Source: Annulohypoxylon bovei var. microspora
Lineage: Eukaryota; Ascomycota; Sordariomycetes; Xylariales; Hypoxylaceae
Direction: 5' to 3'
NCBI GenBank assembly: GCA_022836615.1
Contig: MU405220.1
Location: 310,001 to 374,000 of the forward strand
Length of the DNA stretch: 64,000 bases
Below are positions 20,536 through 33,775 of the stretch, in pieces. A program made the position numbers and the translations under genes. Each line of letters begins with the position of its first letter. Position 1 is the stretch's first letter. The notes beneath the pieces were generated by a model, which was given only the letters and a program-made list of their open reading frames with translations, did no database searches and was not told where the DNA came from.

Positions 20536-23286
20536 TGTTGGCGCTTCGACGGATTAAAAGTTTATCTCTAGTAGTTGTGTCGATGAAGCGGATAAAAGTT
20601 TAAATTGATTTAAGAGATGACAAACTTTGGAAGTTTCCAAGGTTGGGAGTATGAAAGTATGAGGGAGTATGAGTAATGAGTAATGGACAAGCCACTGCGG
20701 GGGCAAGGGCTAGTTGAGGCGAGTCTTAGGCGCAAACGATGCAGTGCGGATGACGGTGGTGTGGTTAAGGAAATTTAGCTTGGTCGCAGTTGGAGCGGGG
20801 CTATTAATGTGTTGCAGCAGGAGAAATCAAGCTTGGAGCTGCGTGTAACCTGACGGAATACCTTGACGTCAGCCCCTGTAAGCAGGTTATATCTGTTAGA
20901 GGCAAATTTTGCACCACATTGACGTAAGATGCAGTTGCGAAACAAAATTTGCTAGTCCAAGAAACCGATCTAAGAGAACTGGAAATTACATGTATCAATC
21001 CAAGTTTTATAGCGGAGAGTAGAAAACCTTCTCCTCTTAGTTTTCTTAATACAAGTAAGTGAATATAGCAAATACACACTAAAGACGAAGAGGAAAAATA
21101 AGAAAAATGTTGGTATAGGAGGACTCCGATCTAGAAACTGAACTGCGCCTCGCGGTGAAAGCGACATCATGCGTGATGCGAAGCCACTTTGCGCTAACTA
21201 AATTTGCGTATAGAGACATCACCGGATTCCCGAAGCAAGTTCGGGTTACGGAGCATGCCATTAAACATGATAGCATTAGGTATCGACATATCAAAACTTC
21301 GTATCACTAAAGTCACTAAATGATTAGACGCCCGATTCCCAACAGATGTTCGTTTACGTTGGGTATCATAATTTACTTATTACAGGTCGAAACTAGCCCG
21401 ATATCATGCAGGCATAGCACCCGTCTATGTTTCGGTGTCACGTTACTTATTATATCTATAACCTATCGGAGGTATGCAAGGGGTTATATGAGACTTGAGC
21501 TTTATACACTATTTTCTCCTCATACCTTAGTAGGTAGTTAATCGGTAGGCCTAGAGTCTGGAACTCACTAAGGAGAACATATGTCTATATACAAGGCAAA
21601 TAATGAGATACAACTTACAATTAATTCATCTACCTGTCAAGTTAGTTAGTATCCTTAATGCCTAGGTAGTTACGAGAAAATCCGGGAAGCCATACATCTG
21701 CAGCCTGTTGTCCTACCCCTATATCTATAGCTACTACGCAACATTCATAGATATCTACCCAACCATCAATCATAGTGGGTGTACCTTCCATAAGTGATAT
21801 AAAGACATGTTGTGATACGCCTCAATCTACAAGATAATTCGTTTCGTGAATAGTAGTGCTTTGTTCTGGCGCATGATTTTACTGCCTCCCTTATCTAACG
21901 TACGACTCGTCTGCAATACAAGATCATGACAGCTAAGCCTTTGCCCGAATCCATAGCTAGACTGATATTGTAAGACGGGATAATGGGGATCCGTGTGACT
22001 AGTAACTAATGATCGAGCGATGCGGCTCAAGGACTACGATTCATAGCCCCCAATCCTACATCATCCCACGACCGTCCCCTATAAAGCCTTGGGCCATCAC
22101 ACCACGAGTCTTTTAAGGTATAGATCAAACTAGAAATACCAAATCTTTCACCTAATGGACAAGGTACAGTGAGCATTTCCTTAACTTGCAGCTGTTTGCG
22201 GACAGCTAAAAGCCAAGGGAATAATGGCCATGTATTTGACTACCTACGTATGCAATACTTAAAGCAAGGCTAACAGCGAGTAGGTAGCCCAGGACTTGAA
22301 TACTCCCTACCAAAAAGCCAGTATGCTGCCTCGTGGCATGAATATTACCTATTCCAAAGAATAATGAATGATGACCAAGTCAAATGAATCTCGAAAATAA
22401 ACCGTTAAAGGGTTGTGTCCTGACTTTCTGAGTACTCCAAAGGATCAGCATCTATAAAGTACTATTCTCACATAAGATATTCTACACCGGACTTTCGATA
22501 GAGTAAGTAGTCATTAGCTACTCGCAAGGCTGTCGTTAGACGGTTCGTAAGAAATACGTACTTGTCTATTCTGATAAGACAGCATTGATATCTTCGCCAG
22601 TCAGAAAGTAGACAGAAACAAGCGAGACTATCTAGAATACCAGGCGAACACACGATAATACTCAACCAATATGATATATAGGTTCACGAATCACCACCAA
22701 GATGACCAAACCGCAGCAAATCCTGCAGTATATGTATTTCAATATATCAGCGCACCTATATATAGCCACCCTATCCCCTATCCCCCAAAAACGTACCTCG
22801 CAACAAACAAACCAACTCCAATACACGCACACGCCACCCCCTTTTAAACATCCGTACCCAGCTAGCTCGATGTATCACAACTCCGCGGAGCGTCTTGCCA
22901 ATATGTATATGTATGTATATAGGCTCTCGGATCCAACAGGCAACCCCAACCCCTAACCAGTATAAAAAAAAGGTAACTCCGATCCCATATCACCAACCCC
23001 TTTTTGAGCCCACTTCCCCGGACGGCAACGATCTAGATACGTGTGCGGGAAGAGAGAAGACAAGACAAGAGAAGAGAAACAGAGGGAAGTCAGAAACGAA
23101 GAAACCACCCCGAGCCGGAATTTGCCCGCCCCTTGTTTATGTATATAAATATGTACTCCTAACCCCCCCGTCCCCTTACCTATTTATTCGTATACGTATT
23201 GCTAGGTCTTAAGTTAAGTATATATTTAGAAGAATAAGATGGCACTGTTAGATGACGTGATGTGATGTGGTGCGATACGGTAGCTG
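20536..23286. other. Intergenic, no gene seen
   Basis: About 2.75 kb of AT-rich DNA with no credible frame and no splice-linked exons. The left few hundred bases are the promoter of the SR-rich protein gene; the right end is the 3' flank of the zinc finger-GST gene. Confidence 0.6.
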
Positions 23287-25892
23287 CTACGATCCGAAGT
23301 GTTCGCCGTGGGGCTGGCGGCTATTAAGAAACAGGTCTATCGTCTCGGCGTAGAGCTCCTTCTGGCTGGTCGTGGCTTGGACGTGCGGGTTTGTCTCGAG
23401 CGCGTCGGCCCACTGCTGCCACCGCGTGCCCGGCATCGGGTCGCCCCAGTTACATAGTTCCCGGAGGATGCGGGACATGCGTAGGACGAAGGGTGCGAAG
23501 TGGATGTCTACGAGGCATAGATCTCCGCCGAGGAAGTACGGACCCTAGATGGAGGGACGGTAAGAAGATTTTGTCTCTCAATTGGGGTACATCAGGAGGG
23601 AAGGGGGAAAGGACCTACCCTTTCGTCGGCAGCCTGGACGAGTGCCATTATGTCGTTCCGCAGCTTCTCCCTATACTCTGTCTGCTTCGCGAAGTCGGTC
23701 GCCCTCGCCAGAGCAAAGAACGCCGGGACGACCTTGGCGTTGATCTAAATAGGGTCAGCCAGGTCCTCTACGCTTTTTGCGTCTGTGACAGTAACTTGAC
23801 GGTAACCCACGTGGTCAATCCATAGTCTGCAGTTCGCCTTCAGTCTCGGATCCGTGGGGAAAAGGGGTACCGTCCGATCGCGGTCCTCGAGCTAGGTAGC
23901 AAGAACGTCTATGGTCAGTAATTGCAGGGAGTCCTGTAGTAGGTAGCCCGACAGGTAACCTTGGAACTTACATATTCAAGGATGATGGCGCTCTCGCCGC
24001 TAGCCCATTCACCTTCCCGGATGGCCGGGACTAGTCCTCGAGGGTTTGCTTCCAGCAACTGGGTCGGGCGTTTGAACGGATCCGTCTCACAATATTGATA
24101 TTGCATACCCTTCGCTTCGAGGGCGATCCATACTCTTTGGGAAAAGGGGCTAACAAGGAAGGCCTATCAGCTCGAGAGGCAATATGTGGTCTAGAAATTA
24201 TTACTTACCAAAAGCAAGCAGCGTAGAGCTTTAGGTCATGGTCTTTAAAGTGCTTCTTTGCCGTTGCGAGCGCGTTCCCCGACATTTTTTTCGGTAACGG
24301 TTTCTATAGTTATAAAGTTAGTATCTTCGATCCGTGGCTGACGTTTAGTTATATACTAGAAAAAAGATAGTAAAATGAAAAGGGCGTAGTTGGAGACAGG
24401 GGATGATGTTCCATATTCCAATAAAAATTTCTTCCTCCGCTATGTAGAGTGAAAACAACAACCGATATATCAATTGCATCTTGACGGATCTTTTCCCATA
24501 TATAAAACCAGGTACAAAGGTTACCATGTCTATGATACAAGGAGTAACCCACCTGGATCTTCTTTGCCTCCTTCTCTTGCGCAGTAATAAACCTCTGCAC
24601 AGTAGATTTCTTGATCTCGTCGCTCTTTTCCAGGCTATGTTTATGAGGACCAGCGACACCGTCGCCCTTCCCGTTCCCGCCATTGCCATTGACTCGTTGT
24701 ATGGTCCAGAACTTCTCCCCATTCATATGAGCGTCTACAGGTCGCGACAGACCGTCGCCGAAGTTTTGTTGTTGCGGAGGTTGGTATGTACTCGATTGCG
24801 CCATGTTGAAGCTCGCATCCCCGTCGGGAAGAATCGTCGCTCCTGGGAAGTATTCGGTAATCTTGATCTTGACATCGCAAAGATCCCTCTCGCGCGCACT
24901 TCGTTTCCGCTTCTTTTTGGAAGGGTCGTCCGACTTAGGGGTTCCCGGCGGACGCCCCTTCATTCGGCAATCCCAGTAATGTGAGATGAATGGCTTGCGC
25001 TTGTATTTCTGCGTGGATCGGTGTGAATAGACATTGTCGATATGGGGAAAGTAAGTCTCGAATCTAGTGGATTGCTATTAGTCTAAGGATATTGTTTTAA
25101 AGGACAACCTGCTCCCTACTGGTCATTAGTTAAAATGATAGTATCGTCGACATTGAATAGCTTCTCGCGCCAAGCTTGAAGGTCGGGTGGGTCGACGACT
25201 ATCCTGTTGACCAATTGGCCGTGCGGTCTATGTTCGGAGGCCTCGGGACCCGAGGAATTGACTTGTGAGGACTGGGCGAACAAGTCCTCCTCCGGCTGAA
25301 GCTGGGGCACTACATTGGGTTGGGCCATGGGATTTTGCGTTAGGATACCAAATTGACCATGCGCGGGCGGCGCCGAGTGTGACGACGGAGGTGGGAGGGG
25401 AGCATGATGTTGGTGGGGGGTTCGATGAAGGTCGGATGTAGATTGGTTATGTGTGTTCTGAAGCATGTGAGCCGGGTTAGGGTCTTGGTCAAATCCGTCT
25501 CGGGCATGCGGAACAAAGTCGCCCTGAACAACAGGAACAGTCGGCACGGCGTGTAAGCGTTGGAGGTGTTGTTGGAAGACTGCGGGATCTGCGGGATCGA
25601 GGGCGGATAGGCCAATGTTCGGGTGCGACGACAGAGACGGGACACGGAAGTGATGTGACTGAGGCGGGTGATGATCGTGGTGGCGAATTTCGTGCGACAG
25701 AGGGCCTTCAGATATCGGCGGGGGAGGAGGAAGAGGAGCAGAAGTAGGAGGCGGCTGAGGCGGAGGCGGCGGCTGTGGTGGGAAGGAGGAAACAGAGGCG
25801 GGGTCCATTATTAGCGAAGCTATGGGCGACGATGAGTCTGCTGTTTTTTGGTGACGATGGTGATGCTGCTGCTGGTTGATGCCTCTGAACAT
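23287..25892 (-). CDS. Predicted fusion: C-C-H-x-H zinc finger domain + glutathione S-transferase
   Basis: Exons by hand: 25892-25120, 25063-24553, 24303-24209, 24149-23972, 23891-23811, 23744-23619, 23544-23287; all phases close, giving 673 residues. Residues 1-250 are Pro/His/Gln-rich (an alternative start is the ATG at 25808). Residues 258-428 resemble a FAR1/GCM1-WRKY-type zinc finger: Cys290 (WDC), an AT-hook-like KGRPPGTPK, the NLS KKKRKR, Cys320, Trp377 and His398-x-His400. Residues 435-673 are a complete GST: thioredoxin fold with CFCPFSQRVWIAL (candidate catalytic Cys460, omega-like) and NPRGLVPAIREG, then an all-helical C domain. The 249-nt intron before the GST ends in a perfect TACTAAC branch site (24317-24323) and TATAG, and enters the GST frame six codons before its ATG (24285). 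The alternative is two genes: a zinc-finger protein reading through to a stop at 24349, and a 239-residue GST starting at 24285. GST conjugation or reduction activity is family knowledge; coupling to DNA binding is inference. Confidence 0.75.
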
Positions 25893-27292
25893 ATCCGGCG
25901 CAGCCCACCAGCTTCGTTTTTACCCCATTCTCAGGTCGGGTGTCGAGGGCGAAGTGTCTTCGCCGTCAAGATCATGATTTGGCAGGTAGGTCAGTTAAGG
26001 AATACCTTTTTCTAGGGAATCCAAATTGGGATGATCGAATCGGACGATACCGGCAATGCGGAAAAGAGTCTAGCTAGGCTGCTAGGTAGTAAGTTACCTT
26101 AAGTTACCTAGAACGTTACCAAGGTGTAAAAAAAGATGAAAATGTAAAAAGCGCCGATATAAGCTGAAAAGTGCAGCTTAAGAAATTGCCCCGCCATCAT
26201 CCATCCTTCCTTCCCCCCCTTTCCCCCAATACCCCCAGTCGTTTCCCGTTCGTCCCTGTTTGTGCCCAGAGCGGCCAGACCTAGCTCCTTGGATTGTTCT
26301 AGTTTAGTCCTAAACGGGTAATTGAACACTTGTACCTTATCATTCGAGGCCCCACATGCCGAGAAACGGCCAGAACCTAAAGTAGCTCCCAGCGCTAGTG
26401 GCTATACTAATAGTACAATGCTACCTAACCAACCTAACACAAAAAATGTAATGGTACCAAATAGTAATAATAACATCCTATTAGCTATTCCAATGATCAC
26501 AACCACCAATAAAGGAATTAGACCCTGACGATCTAAGATCTCATCCATTAACTATCCATCAACTGTCCATCAGCTACCCATTGACGATTATCTTATATTA
26601 ACTACCAACAGTCTCCTGCCCCTCTTTCTATTGAAAGATCCCGAGCTCCAACACCTCTTATTATCAAACACGTTGGATTAAGGATATAAAAATAACATCT
26701 TTTCTGACCTAGCCGAGTTATAATACGAGGCAGGCTTACATGCTGCATCTGTATCTATCTATAATAGGAACCCGATTATAGGTCTAGTTTCCCTGTCATA
26801 AACCATTATACATGGATGTTACAAATGGAAACAGTCAGAGATAAGTCGAGCTAATGAGCGGCACGATATATCGGTATATACTAACTAGGACGTATGTTTT
26901 ATAAGACTCAAGGTATTCGACCTCACCTGGCACACTTTAGGTATCTACCTGCAGCTATACATTGCATAAATCTTTACTAGTATTTATTCATCTATGAGAT
27001 TGGAGTATAGAGGTAAGAGGGATTCATCTCGTCACCAAAGTAGGTACATATCTAATAGTACAACCAGTGCGCCATCCGTGTCATGTCATATCAGCGTCCC
27101 ATACAGCTCGGAACGAGCGTTGCCTCCGTGTCGAGGTTGAGTATATAATACCCCTACAGGCCGCCATATCAGGTCAAGCCTCAAATAAATATCCAATCCA
27201 GTACCAACCCTGTATATATCCATCTTACCCCTATTTAAATGCCGTAAACAGGAAAAATATCCTTTGACTGATCATAAACCCTCGCGAGAACT
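25893..27292. other. Intergenic, no gene seen
   Basis: 1.4 kb holding the promoter of the zinc finger-GST gene on its left side and the 3' flank of the Zn2Cys6 factor on its right. AT-rich, with no supported frame. Confidence 0.6.
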
Positions 27293-30200
27293 CTACGTGC
27301 CGGAATCCCATAAATCCATTCGCATCTCCATCAGATGCTGAAGCACCCCCTCTGCTACCGGTGTCATGCCGTTCTGTCCAGGCCAGCTGTTTTGAAGCGT
27401 GAAGCCGTTCCCGGACGTGTCCACCGCGCCAAAAGACTGTTCGGGGGTCATACCCGAGCCCCCGCCGGCCATCTGAAAGAAAGCCGTCGTTGCGTCCATG
27501 TCGGATTGCGAGCCCAGATTCTGATGAGAGCCGACCGGGCTAGTGTCAAAAGATGTCCTGCTGCTCGAGTTCCCTATATGGCCAGCCCCATTTGTGCTCT
27601 GGCGATTATCCGAACCGCTGCTCGAGTTTGGTGTCGGCTGGTTCGACGGGCCGTTGGTGTTCGACGATGCCGACATATCGTTCGACTCGCTCCCCGCACC
27701 GTCCACAAAGCCTCCCGGATATAACATTGGCGGGATTATTCCCTGGTTGCAGTGGTCGGGAGCTGAGGTCCGCTCGCGCGTAGGCAGTTGCTGGTCCCTC
27801 GAAAGCCAGCTCTGGCCCGTAAAATCGTCTGACTTCTGCCCACCGTTGATCGAATTCATGTTCTCGCACTGACCCATGTTGGCATTGCTTGGCGGGTCGT
27901 CGGCTGTCACGTTTGCGTGCCGATATGCAAGAAGACCTCCGCCAGCACTGTCATGTTCCGGTTCGCAGTGTTTACTGTCATGTTTGCCCATTTTGGGGAC
28001 TTTGATGCCGGAACCAGGCTGCATATTGTTAGTCAATCGCATGGATAGGTAAAGTTGTTTAAATAGGGGGACCTACACTATCCGCACTCCTTGGGAAGGC
28101 CGACTTGAGTTTGGGTATCCTCGTTCCCAACGCTTCCAAGTCAACATCTAGTTGTACTAAGAACGACTCGGTCAAGGGGTTCTTTCTCTTCAATGCGTTC
28201 ATGGCAGCGAGGAGGAATCGTAGCGAGTCTGCTGTCTGGCTGTCCTCCGGTCGACTTTTTAGGTATTGGACGAAGACCCGTGCAGCGACATATAAACAGA
28301 AGGATATAAATGGGTTCATCTAAATAGTTGTCAGATGATGGGACCTTTCACTTTATGATTCCTCGTAGACCACTTACAGCGCATAAGTCCAAGTGTGACA
28401 CCATTCTCATAATGCTAGCGATCTCATTTGCCGCCGTGATACAACGAACTTTGCTCTCCGCGCTGACAGACGGTGGGAGTTTGTTCCTATCCGCTTTGAA
28501 AATAGCTGCTTGGTGAAGGCAGATTGTTGAGGTGTGGATATTCATATTAGTGAATACAATGTTAGGGTTAGCAAGCCCGTTAGGAAGCTTAAGGTGGTTT
28601 GGTAGACAGAGGGAAGTGTTTAGTAAAATGTTATCCATATTTCTGTGGCGTTTCCAAAACTCCCCGTTGAGATCATGATCGCGATCGTCAGCGTCTGGGC
28701 GGTGGAGATGAACGAGGTTCCGGCCGAATAGACAGGCCATCAATACGATACCTCCGAATGACGAAAGCTTCGCAGCTCCGGCTGGGCACATAGATTCTGC
28801 AAGTGACTGCGTCTGTTCTGGCCGACTCATTTCGAATGCCTCCTCTGAAGAAGGTAAATTAGTCATCACATCTCGCTCATCGATGGTCATAGGCCAGCCG
28901 GTTCCAATGCTAGCGTATCTGTCCTGGCAGAAAGCCATCCAAAAGGTCCGTCGCCTCTCTTCCCGCTCGGTCCAGTCGCGAGGCGGTGGAAGGCACTGCT
29001 TCACGTCGAGGCCAGATCCGTCTAGCCTATGAAGTCCGATCCTAAATGTTGTGAGTATACGTATGTTGCAATCAAGTCTAGCCATTTGACTCACATCTGG
29101 CATAGGCGCACAGCTGCACCTGTGCTCATCCACGCTCTCGGAAAGTACATCATCTTAAACTCATATGAGGCAAGTAGCACATGAGTCTGAGCATGAGCTA
29201 CTGAAATCATGTGCTCGCCATAACCCTTGACGTAATCTGCTTCCACGTACTTACGAGCACGTTGGTAGAAGAGTTCTTTTAGGTCCGCGTACTTATCTGC
29301 CACGGCACAGGCTTGCGTCCAGATAGCATACCGTAATGCAACAGGAGGTCTCTGGTTTGGTGCTCTAAAGCGTGTATAAGCATGGAGACCAACATGAATA
29401 TGGAATGGAGTGTTTGGAGATAGATATACAGAATAACGGAGAAGAAATAGGAATAGCATACAAATTCATTGCCGCCAGATATCGGAATTTATGAATCATG
29501 GGCAACGACGGGTGGATTTTATCGAAATATATCTGGTGGCTAGATGGGTCAGTTAGTTGGTATTGTCTCCCAATTGTGATAGGTTGTCGCCTACAGTTCG
29601 TCGATCGTCTCCTGAGACGGGAGAGGTTCTTCTAAACCTAGGCCGATCATCTCCCACGTGAAGTTATTATCTATGCCGCTCATATTCATCGATATATTCC
29701 CATTGAAGTTAAAGTCGTCCAAATTGCCACCAGCTTGAGGCGATTCTGCATTAAACCGCCATCGATCCATATCTCGGTCACTTGCGATACCAATAGAAGG
29801 ATTTGTGACACTGAAGTTAGGGGTTGGAGGGGCCTGTTGGTTATGATTCTGTTCGAACGTGACGTTAGGAGCTTTGACCGTATCAGGACTGACGTTGAAC
29901 GACGGCGGGTCCTGAGTTTTATTCAAAAGCGTCTCGACTTGTTCTATGTGAGCGAAACATCTTAGTGTCTATCCTCTTAATATAATAATTATATGGCTAG
30001 GTTGATACTCACTCAACCTCTCTTCTAAGGCCTTGACGTAGCCTCTTTTTGGACCGCTCTTTCGCCTCACTTCATCGTACGCGCAGGCATGTCCTAATCT
30101 CGTGCACGTGCTACAACTAGGCTTAACGCCATCGCATCTCAGCTTGCGTTTCCGGCATATCATACATGCCAGTCGCTTCGGTCTTGGAATATTGCCATTG

Positions 30201-30304
30201 TTCTGACTTTGCGCGGCTGATGGGCTCGTGTCGGCGTTCGGGCTGGCATCTTGAGATCCAGAGTCGTTGGCGATGCCATGAGCCTCTTCGGCTGAGGTCG
30301 CCAT
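27293..30304 (-). CDS. Zn2Cys6 fungal-specific transcription factor
   Basis: Seven exons (30304-30013, 29943-29595, 29539-29462, 29364-29095, 29041-28378, 28319-28077, 28018-27293) join in phase to 873 residues. A binuclear zinc cluster lies at residues 47-74 with exact CX2CX6CX6CX2CX6C spacing (RLACMICRKRKLRCDG). It is followed by a KRGYVKALEERL linker and a short coiled coil that probably mediates dimerisation. The middle is the fungal_trans homology domain (YAIWTQACAVADKY, RAWMSTGAAVRLCQMIGLH, REERRRTFWMAF), where ligand response usually resides. The C terminus is Ser/Asn/Gly-rich with acid and aromatic residues, consistent with an activation domain. Exon 1 starts at the only suitable ATG. 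Target genes cannot be read from sequence: the neighbours are housekeeping genes, so it is probably not a cluster-specific regulator. I do not recognise a named ortholog. Confidence 0.92.
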
Positions 30305-31649
30305 TATAACAATTAATCGATACGGTTAAAGGGATTGATTATAAAGTTCGCCGTATATCGGTAGAAGAATCCGGGATCGGGAGACGTGTGTATTTCGGGA
30401 TGCGCGTCGGTTTCGAGCCACTAGGTACAGCGGCTCAGGGGGTGAGCGCCTCAATATCGCCACGCACCGATCGAGGATGCCAGTGCAAAGAGATATCGAT
30501 GGCGGGGCAACTGAATAATACTCTTTTCTTTTCTTTTCTCTCATTCGCTTTTTTTCTTCTTCTTCATTAATATTTCTCTTCGATGGTTTTAGTGTATGTA
30601 GTCCAATTCAGTCGAGGTATATTCGAATATATTACGGTCGGAGATACAACCACTTCGGGGTTGTAAGAAAACAAGTAGAAGCTAGAAGAACAGAAGGCCG
30701 TGTGGAAGGGATCTAGTCTTGGGGGGGGTCTTGAATTCAGCAAGGTGGGGAATGGGATCCCATCCATCTAACTGAATCTCTTTCTCTGCAAGCAATTGTC
30801 TTGTGATTATTTTCGTGCCAAGAAATTAAGGCTGGAGGGTCATCGTAATCTAACCAGATTTACAAGTAGAAGGTTACAAAGTAATTAGTTTCTTAGAAGT
30901 CTCAACTTCACAGGATATAATCCGTACGCAGTACACCGTATTCTACGCAGCCATGTCAGCAAAAGAATATAGAATCCCCAACATGCCAAATGTAACCATG
31001 TACAATACGTAGGCAGCAGGCAGAAGAGGGATGTCTACGAATGCGAAAATAGGAGCGGCACGTAGGAGACCCTAGTCGCCTATGGCCACCAATTAAACCA
31101 TAAAACAAAGGGGACGGATCTAGGCTTAATTACTAATGCGTTTTAGGGCTGAAAGTGGGTATCAAGATATATCATAGGGGCGGTGACCAACAGTTCCCGT
31201 CATGTTCCATGTTACTTGTGGATACATGCAGCTATGCATAAGCCTTCTTCCTCTATATTAGGTGCTCTAATGTAGCAAATGTAGTGGGCTTGTACGGGTT
31301 GGCGGAGTTTACCTAGTCCCCTAAAAACCTCATCTTTCGAAGACGCCATTGAGGTAGATACTTAGGTAGGGCAGGTAGGGGTGGTTAGAATGCTTCTTTA
31401 GGCTATCTCTTACATCGCCTCAACTTCGTCGACCAATTGGTCGACCAGCAGCCACATCTTATAATAAATATCGGTGAGGCGCCCAATGCCGAGTGTTGCA
31501 TACATAATACTTCTCGTCGTAAGAAACGGGTAGACGTGTGACTTAGAAGTGGCTCCCTGAACGATTCCTAGGTCTTCGTATAACTCTTATTGTCAGTCTA
31601 AAAACCTCGATCATGTCGTCGACAATCATGGAACAGACTCCACATCTTC
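30305..31649. other. Intergenic, promoter of the Zn2Cys6 gene
   Basis: 1.35 kb upstream of the Zn2Cys6 factor and downstream of tex1. CT/TTC-rich tracts near 30.52-30.57 kb, within 300 bp of the start codon, may be core promoter. No gene seen. Confidence 0.55.
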
Positions 31650-33143
31650 TTATTTCCCTCCAGTACTGGCGCCAATTACTCGTAGACTTCCTGAGTCGGC
31701 GTATGCAAGCGCATATCGATTCGGGGCCCAGGTTACGACCGGCGAAGGTGTCATGGTCTTGTAAGTGCAAAGATGTTCCCCTGTTTCGGAGTTAAAGATT
31801 TCCAGGCCAGAACCTGCAGATATATGACGGTCAGGTTAGATAAATATTCAAATCAAGTTAAGATTTAATTCCGGTCTCACCTTCGTCGCTCCCTCCAACT
31901 ATGTAGAGACCGTCCCATGAGAAATCTAGACCACACGGTTAACAAATATCGAGCTGTAAGTCGCATCAATCACATACTTAGACTGCGAACTGGACCGGTC
32001 ATCTTAGTCGCGGTTCTAAGGCAGTTCCATTCCGTCGTTTCCCAAAGCGAAATCAGTGAATCGGTTCCACCTGTTGCTAGGTATCGATTGAACGGATGCA
32101 GCTCAACCGTGATACAAGATGAGGTATGGCCGCTTAATACAAACTCGGCCTCTGGTCCCTCTTTATAATCGAACTGGTAAGCAGGCTCGAAGCTAGGGAA
32201 TGAGAGAATTCTTGTTTTCCCTTCTCCAGTAGTAGTAAATATCCTCTGTCCGCTCCAGCAGAAGGTGATATTGTTCGTCTGAACAGACTGTTGGTGTGAT
32301 GAAATCGGGGTACTCTGAGTGGGTGAAATGACAAATAGTTTGTCGTCCTAGTACAAATAGTCAGTAGTGAGCAAAGGAGCCGGATCAATATATCCACCTT
32401 GTTCCCAACTACAACACATTCACCTTTGGGTGCCCAAGCTAAAGTGAAGGTTTCTCCTAAACCCTGGACTTCGTTCAAGACTTGCTTGGTTTTGACATCC
32501 CAGAACCTGACTACACCATCGCTACTCACGCTACATAACTCGAGATCCTTTACAGGGTTGAATGCGACCTTTTCGATAGACGCTGTATGGCCTTTCAACT
32601 CTGTTGTTTGACGAACATTGGGTTTGTCCGCATTCCCTTGAACCAGTCAGTAATCAAGGTCTGGTTCCCTGCAGCATAGTGACTTGACAGAAAGATAGCA
32701 ACCCCATAAAGTGAATGTGAAACCATGTTTATATCATTAAAGGGATATTTGCGATATGAGCTGAGAGTGGATGACATACAGACTCGTAAGGTTTTGTCCA
32801 CGCAACCAGTGGCAATGTAGGTTCCTAAAGGATTCCAGGCAATTGTACGGATGCTAGTAGTAATTAGCTAGAATGACCGTCGGTTTCGCCCAAAATGCAG
32901 CGTGGGGCCGGATTTATATGCATTAAACGTCACCATGCAATACGAGCCCATAGCATATGTGATATATAAGATATATATCTATATATATCTAGCTATGACC
33001 GGTGAGAAGTAAAGATGGGTATTGACTGACTTGGTTTGTGCCTTGCTCGCACTTGGATCGTGGTAAACTGTCGGTTTCAGAGAGGGAAGTAGAGTCTTTA
33101 GCCTCTCAGGCGCAACAGACGTTCTAGGTGCTATGCGTGCCAT
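31650..33143 (-). CDS. tex1: THO complex subunit TEX1/THOC3 (WD40)
   Basis: Six exons (33143-33031, 32853-32780, 32636-32398, 32347-31978, 31925-31881, 31813-31650) give 334 residues, the usual length for fungal THOC3. The protein is a single seven-bladed WD40 propeller. Visible blades include IRTIAWNPLGTYIATGCVDKTLRVWN, LKGHTASIEKVAFNPVK..CSVSSDGVVRFWDVKT, FTLAWAPKGECVVVGNKDD, LSGHTSSCITVELHPFNRYLATGGTDSLISLW and SLNFSWDGLYIVGGSDEG. The last blade closes with RYALAYADSGSLRVIGAS. THOC3/TEX1 is a subunit of TREX/THO, which couples RNA polymerase II transcription to mRNA packaging and export in the nucleus. It is divergent from ric1 across 632 bp. Only fragments of it appear as open frames because of its introns, so exon 2 to 3 and exon 4 to 6 joins deserve a transcript check. 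Confidence 0.92.
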
Positions 33144-33775
33144 GTTGATGCTTACCGACCAGACAGGTCTGTGAAATGAATATGGTCGGGTTAGGTGTAG
33201 ACTCGCATCTCAGATTTAGATCATTCGATAAAGGTTTTCGAAAAAAATAATGATAATAATAGAATATTTATAATGTGTAGAAGTTGTTAAATGTTGTTTG
33301 TCGAAGAAGGCCTGTCCACAAACTTAAAGTCTGCTCGATGTTTCCCAGTGTCTGAGATGATATATCTGCTTTATGCTTAGCATGTTTAAATATAATTCGA
33401 TATTAATCTTTACTTGCATTATCTATGTAACAGGGTATATATTCTGCTTACATAAAATGATAAAACTTTATGGACCCCACTGATTGATTAGAAACATGTG
33501 GGTCTCATGTGTACTTAGCCGCTGGGAAGGTACGACGGAGCTGAGAAGTACATATGTACATTAAACAATATTATGTATGATCCGAGGCCAGCGGCCAGCC
33601 TTCTTAACCTTGAAGCTTCCAAGGTTGTCTATTCCCACATCTAGCTACTATGTTGAAAACCGACGGAACGTTAACATAGCGGCATAATTGGCTGCTCATA
33701 TTCTTATCACGACCTATCTATGACCTACCGACGCTTTAGGTATACGGATGAAGGTTCCAAGCGCCTGTATTAGCC
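33144..33775. promoter_or_regulatory. Shared divergent promoter of tex1 and ric1
   Basis: 632 bp between the outward-facing start codons of tex1 and ric1. It is AT-rich on the tex1 side. No recognisable operator beyond ordinary promoter composition. Confidence 0.5.
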
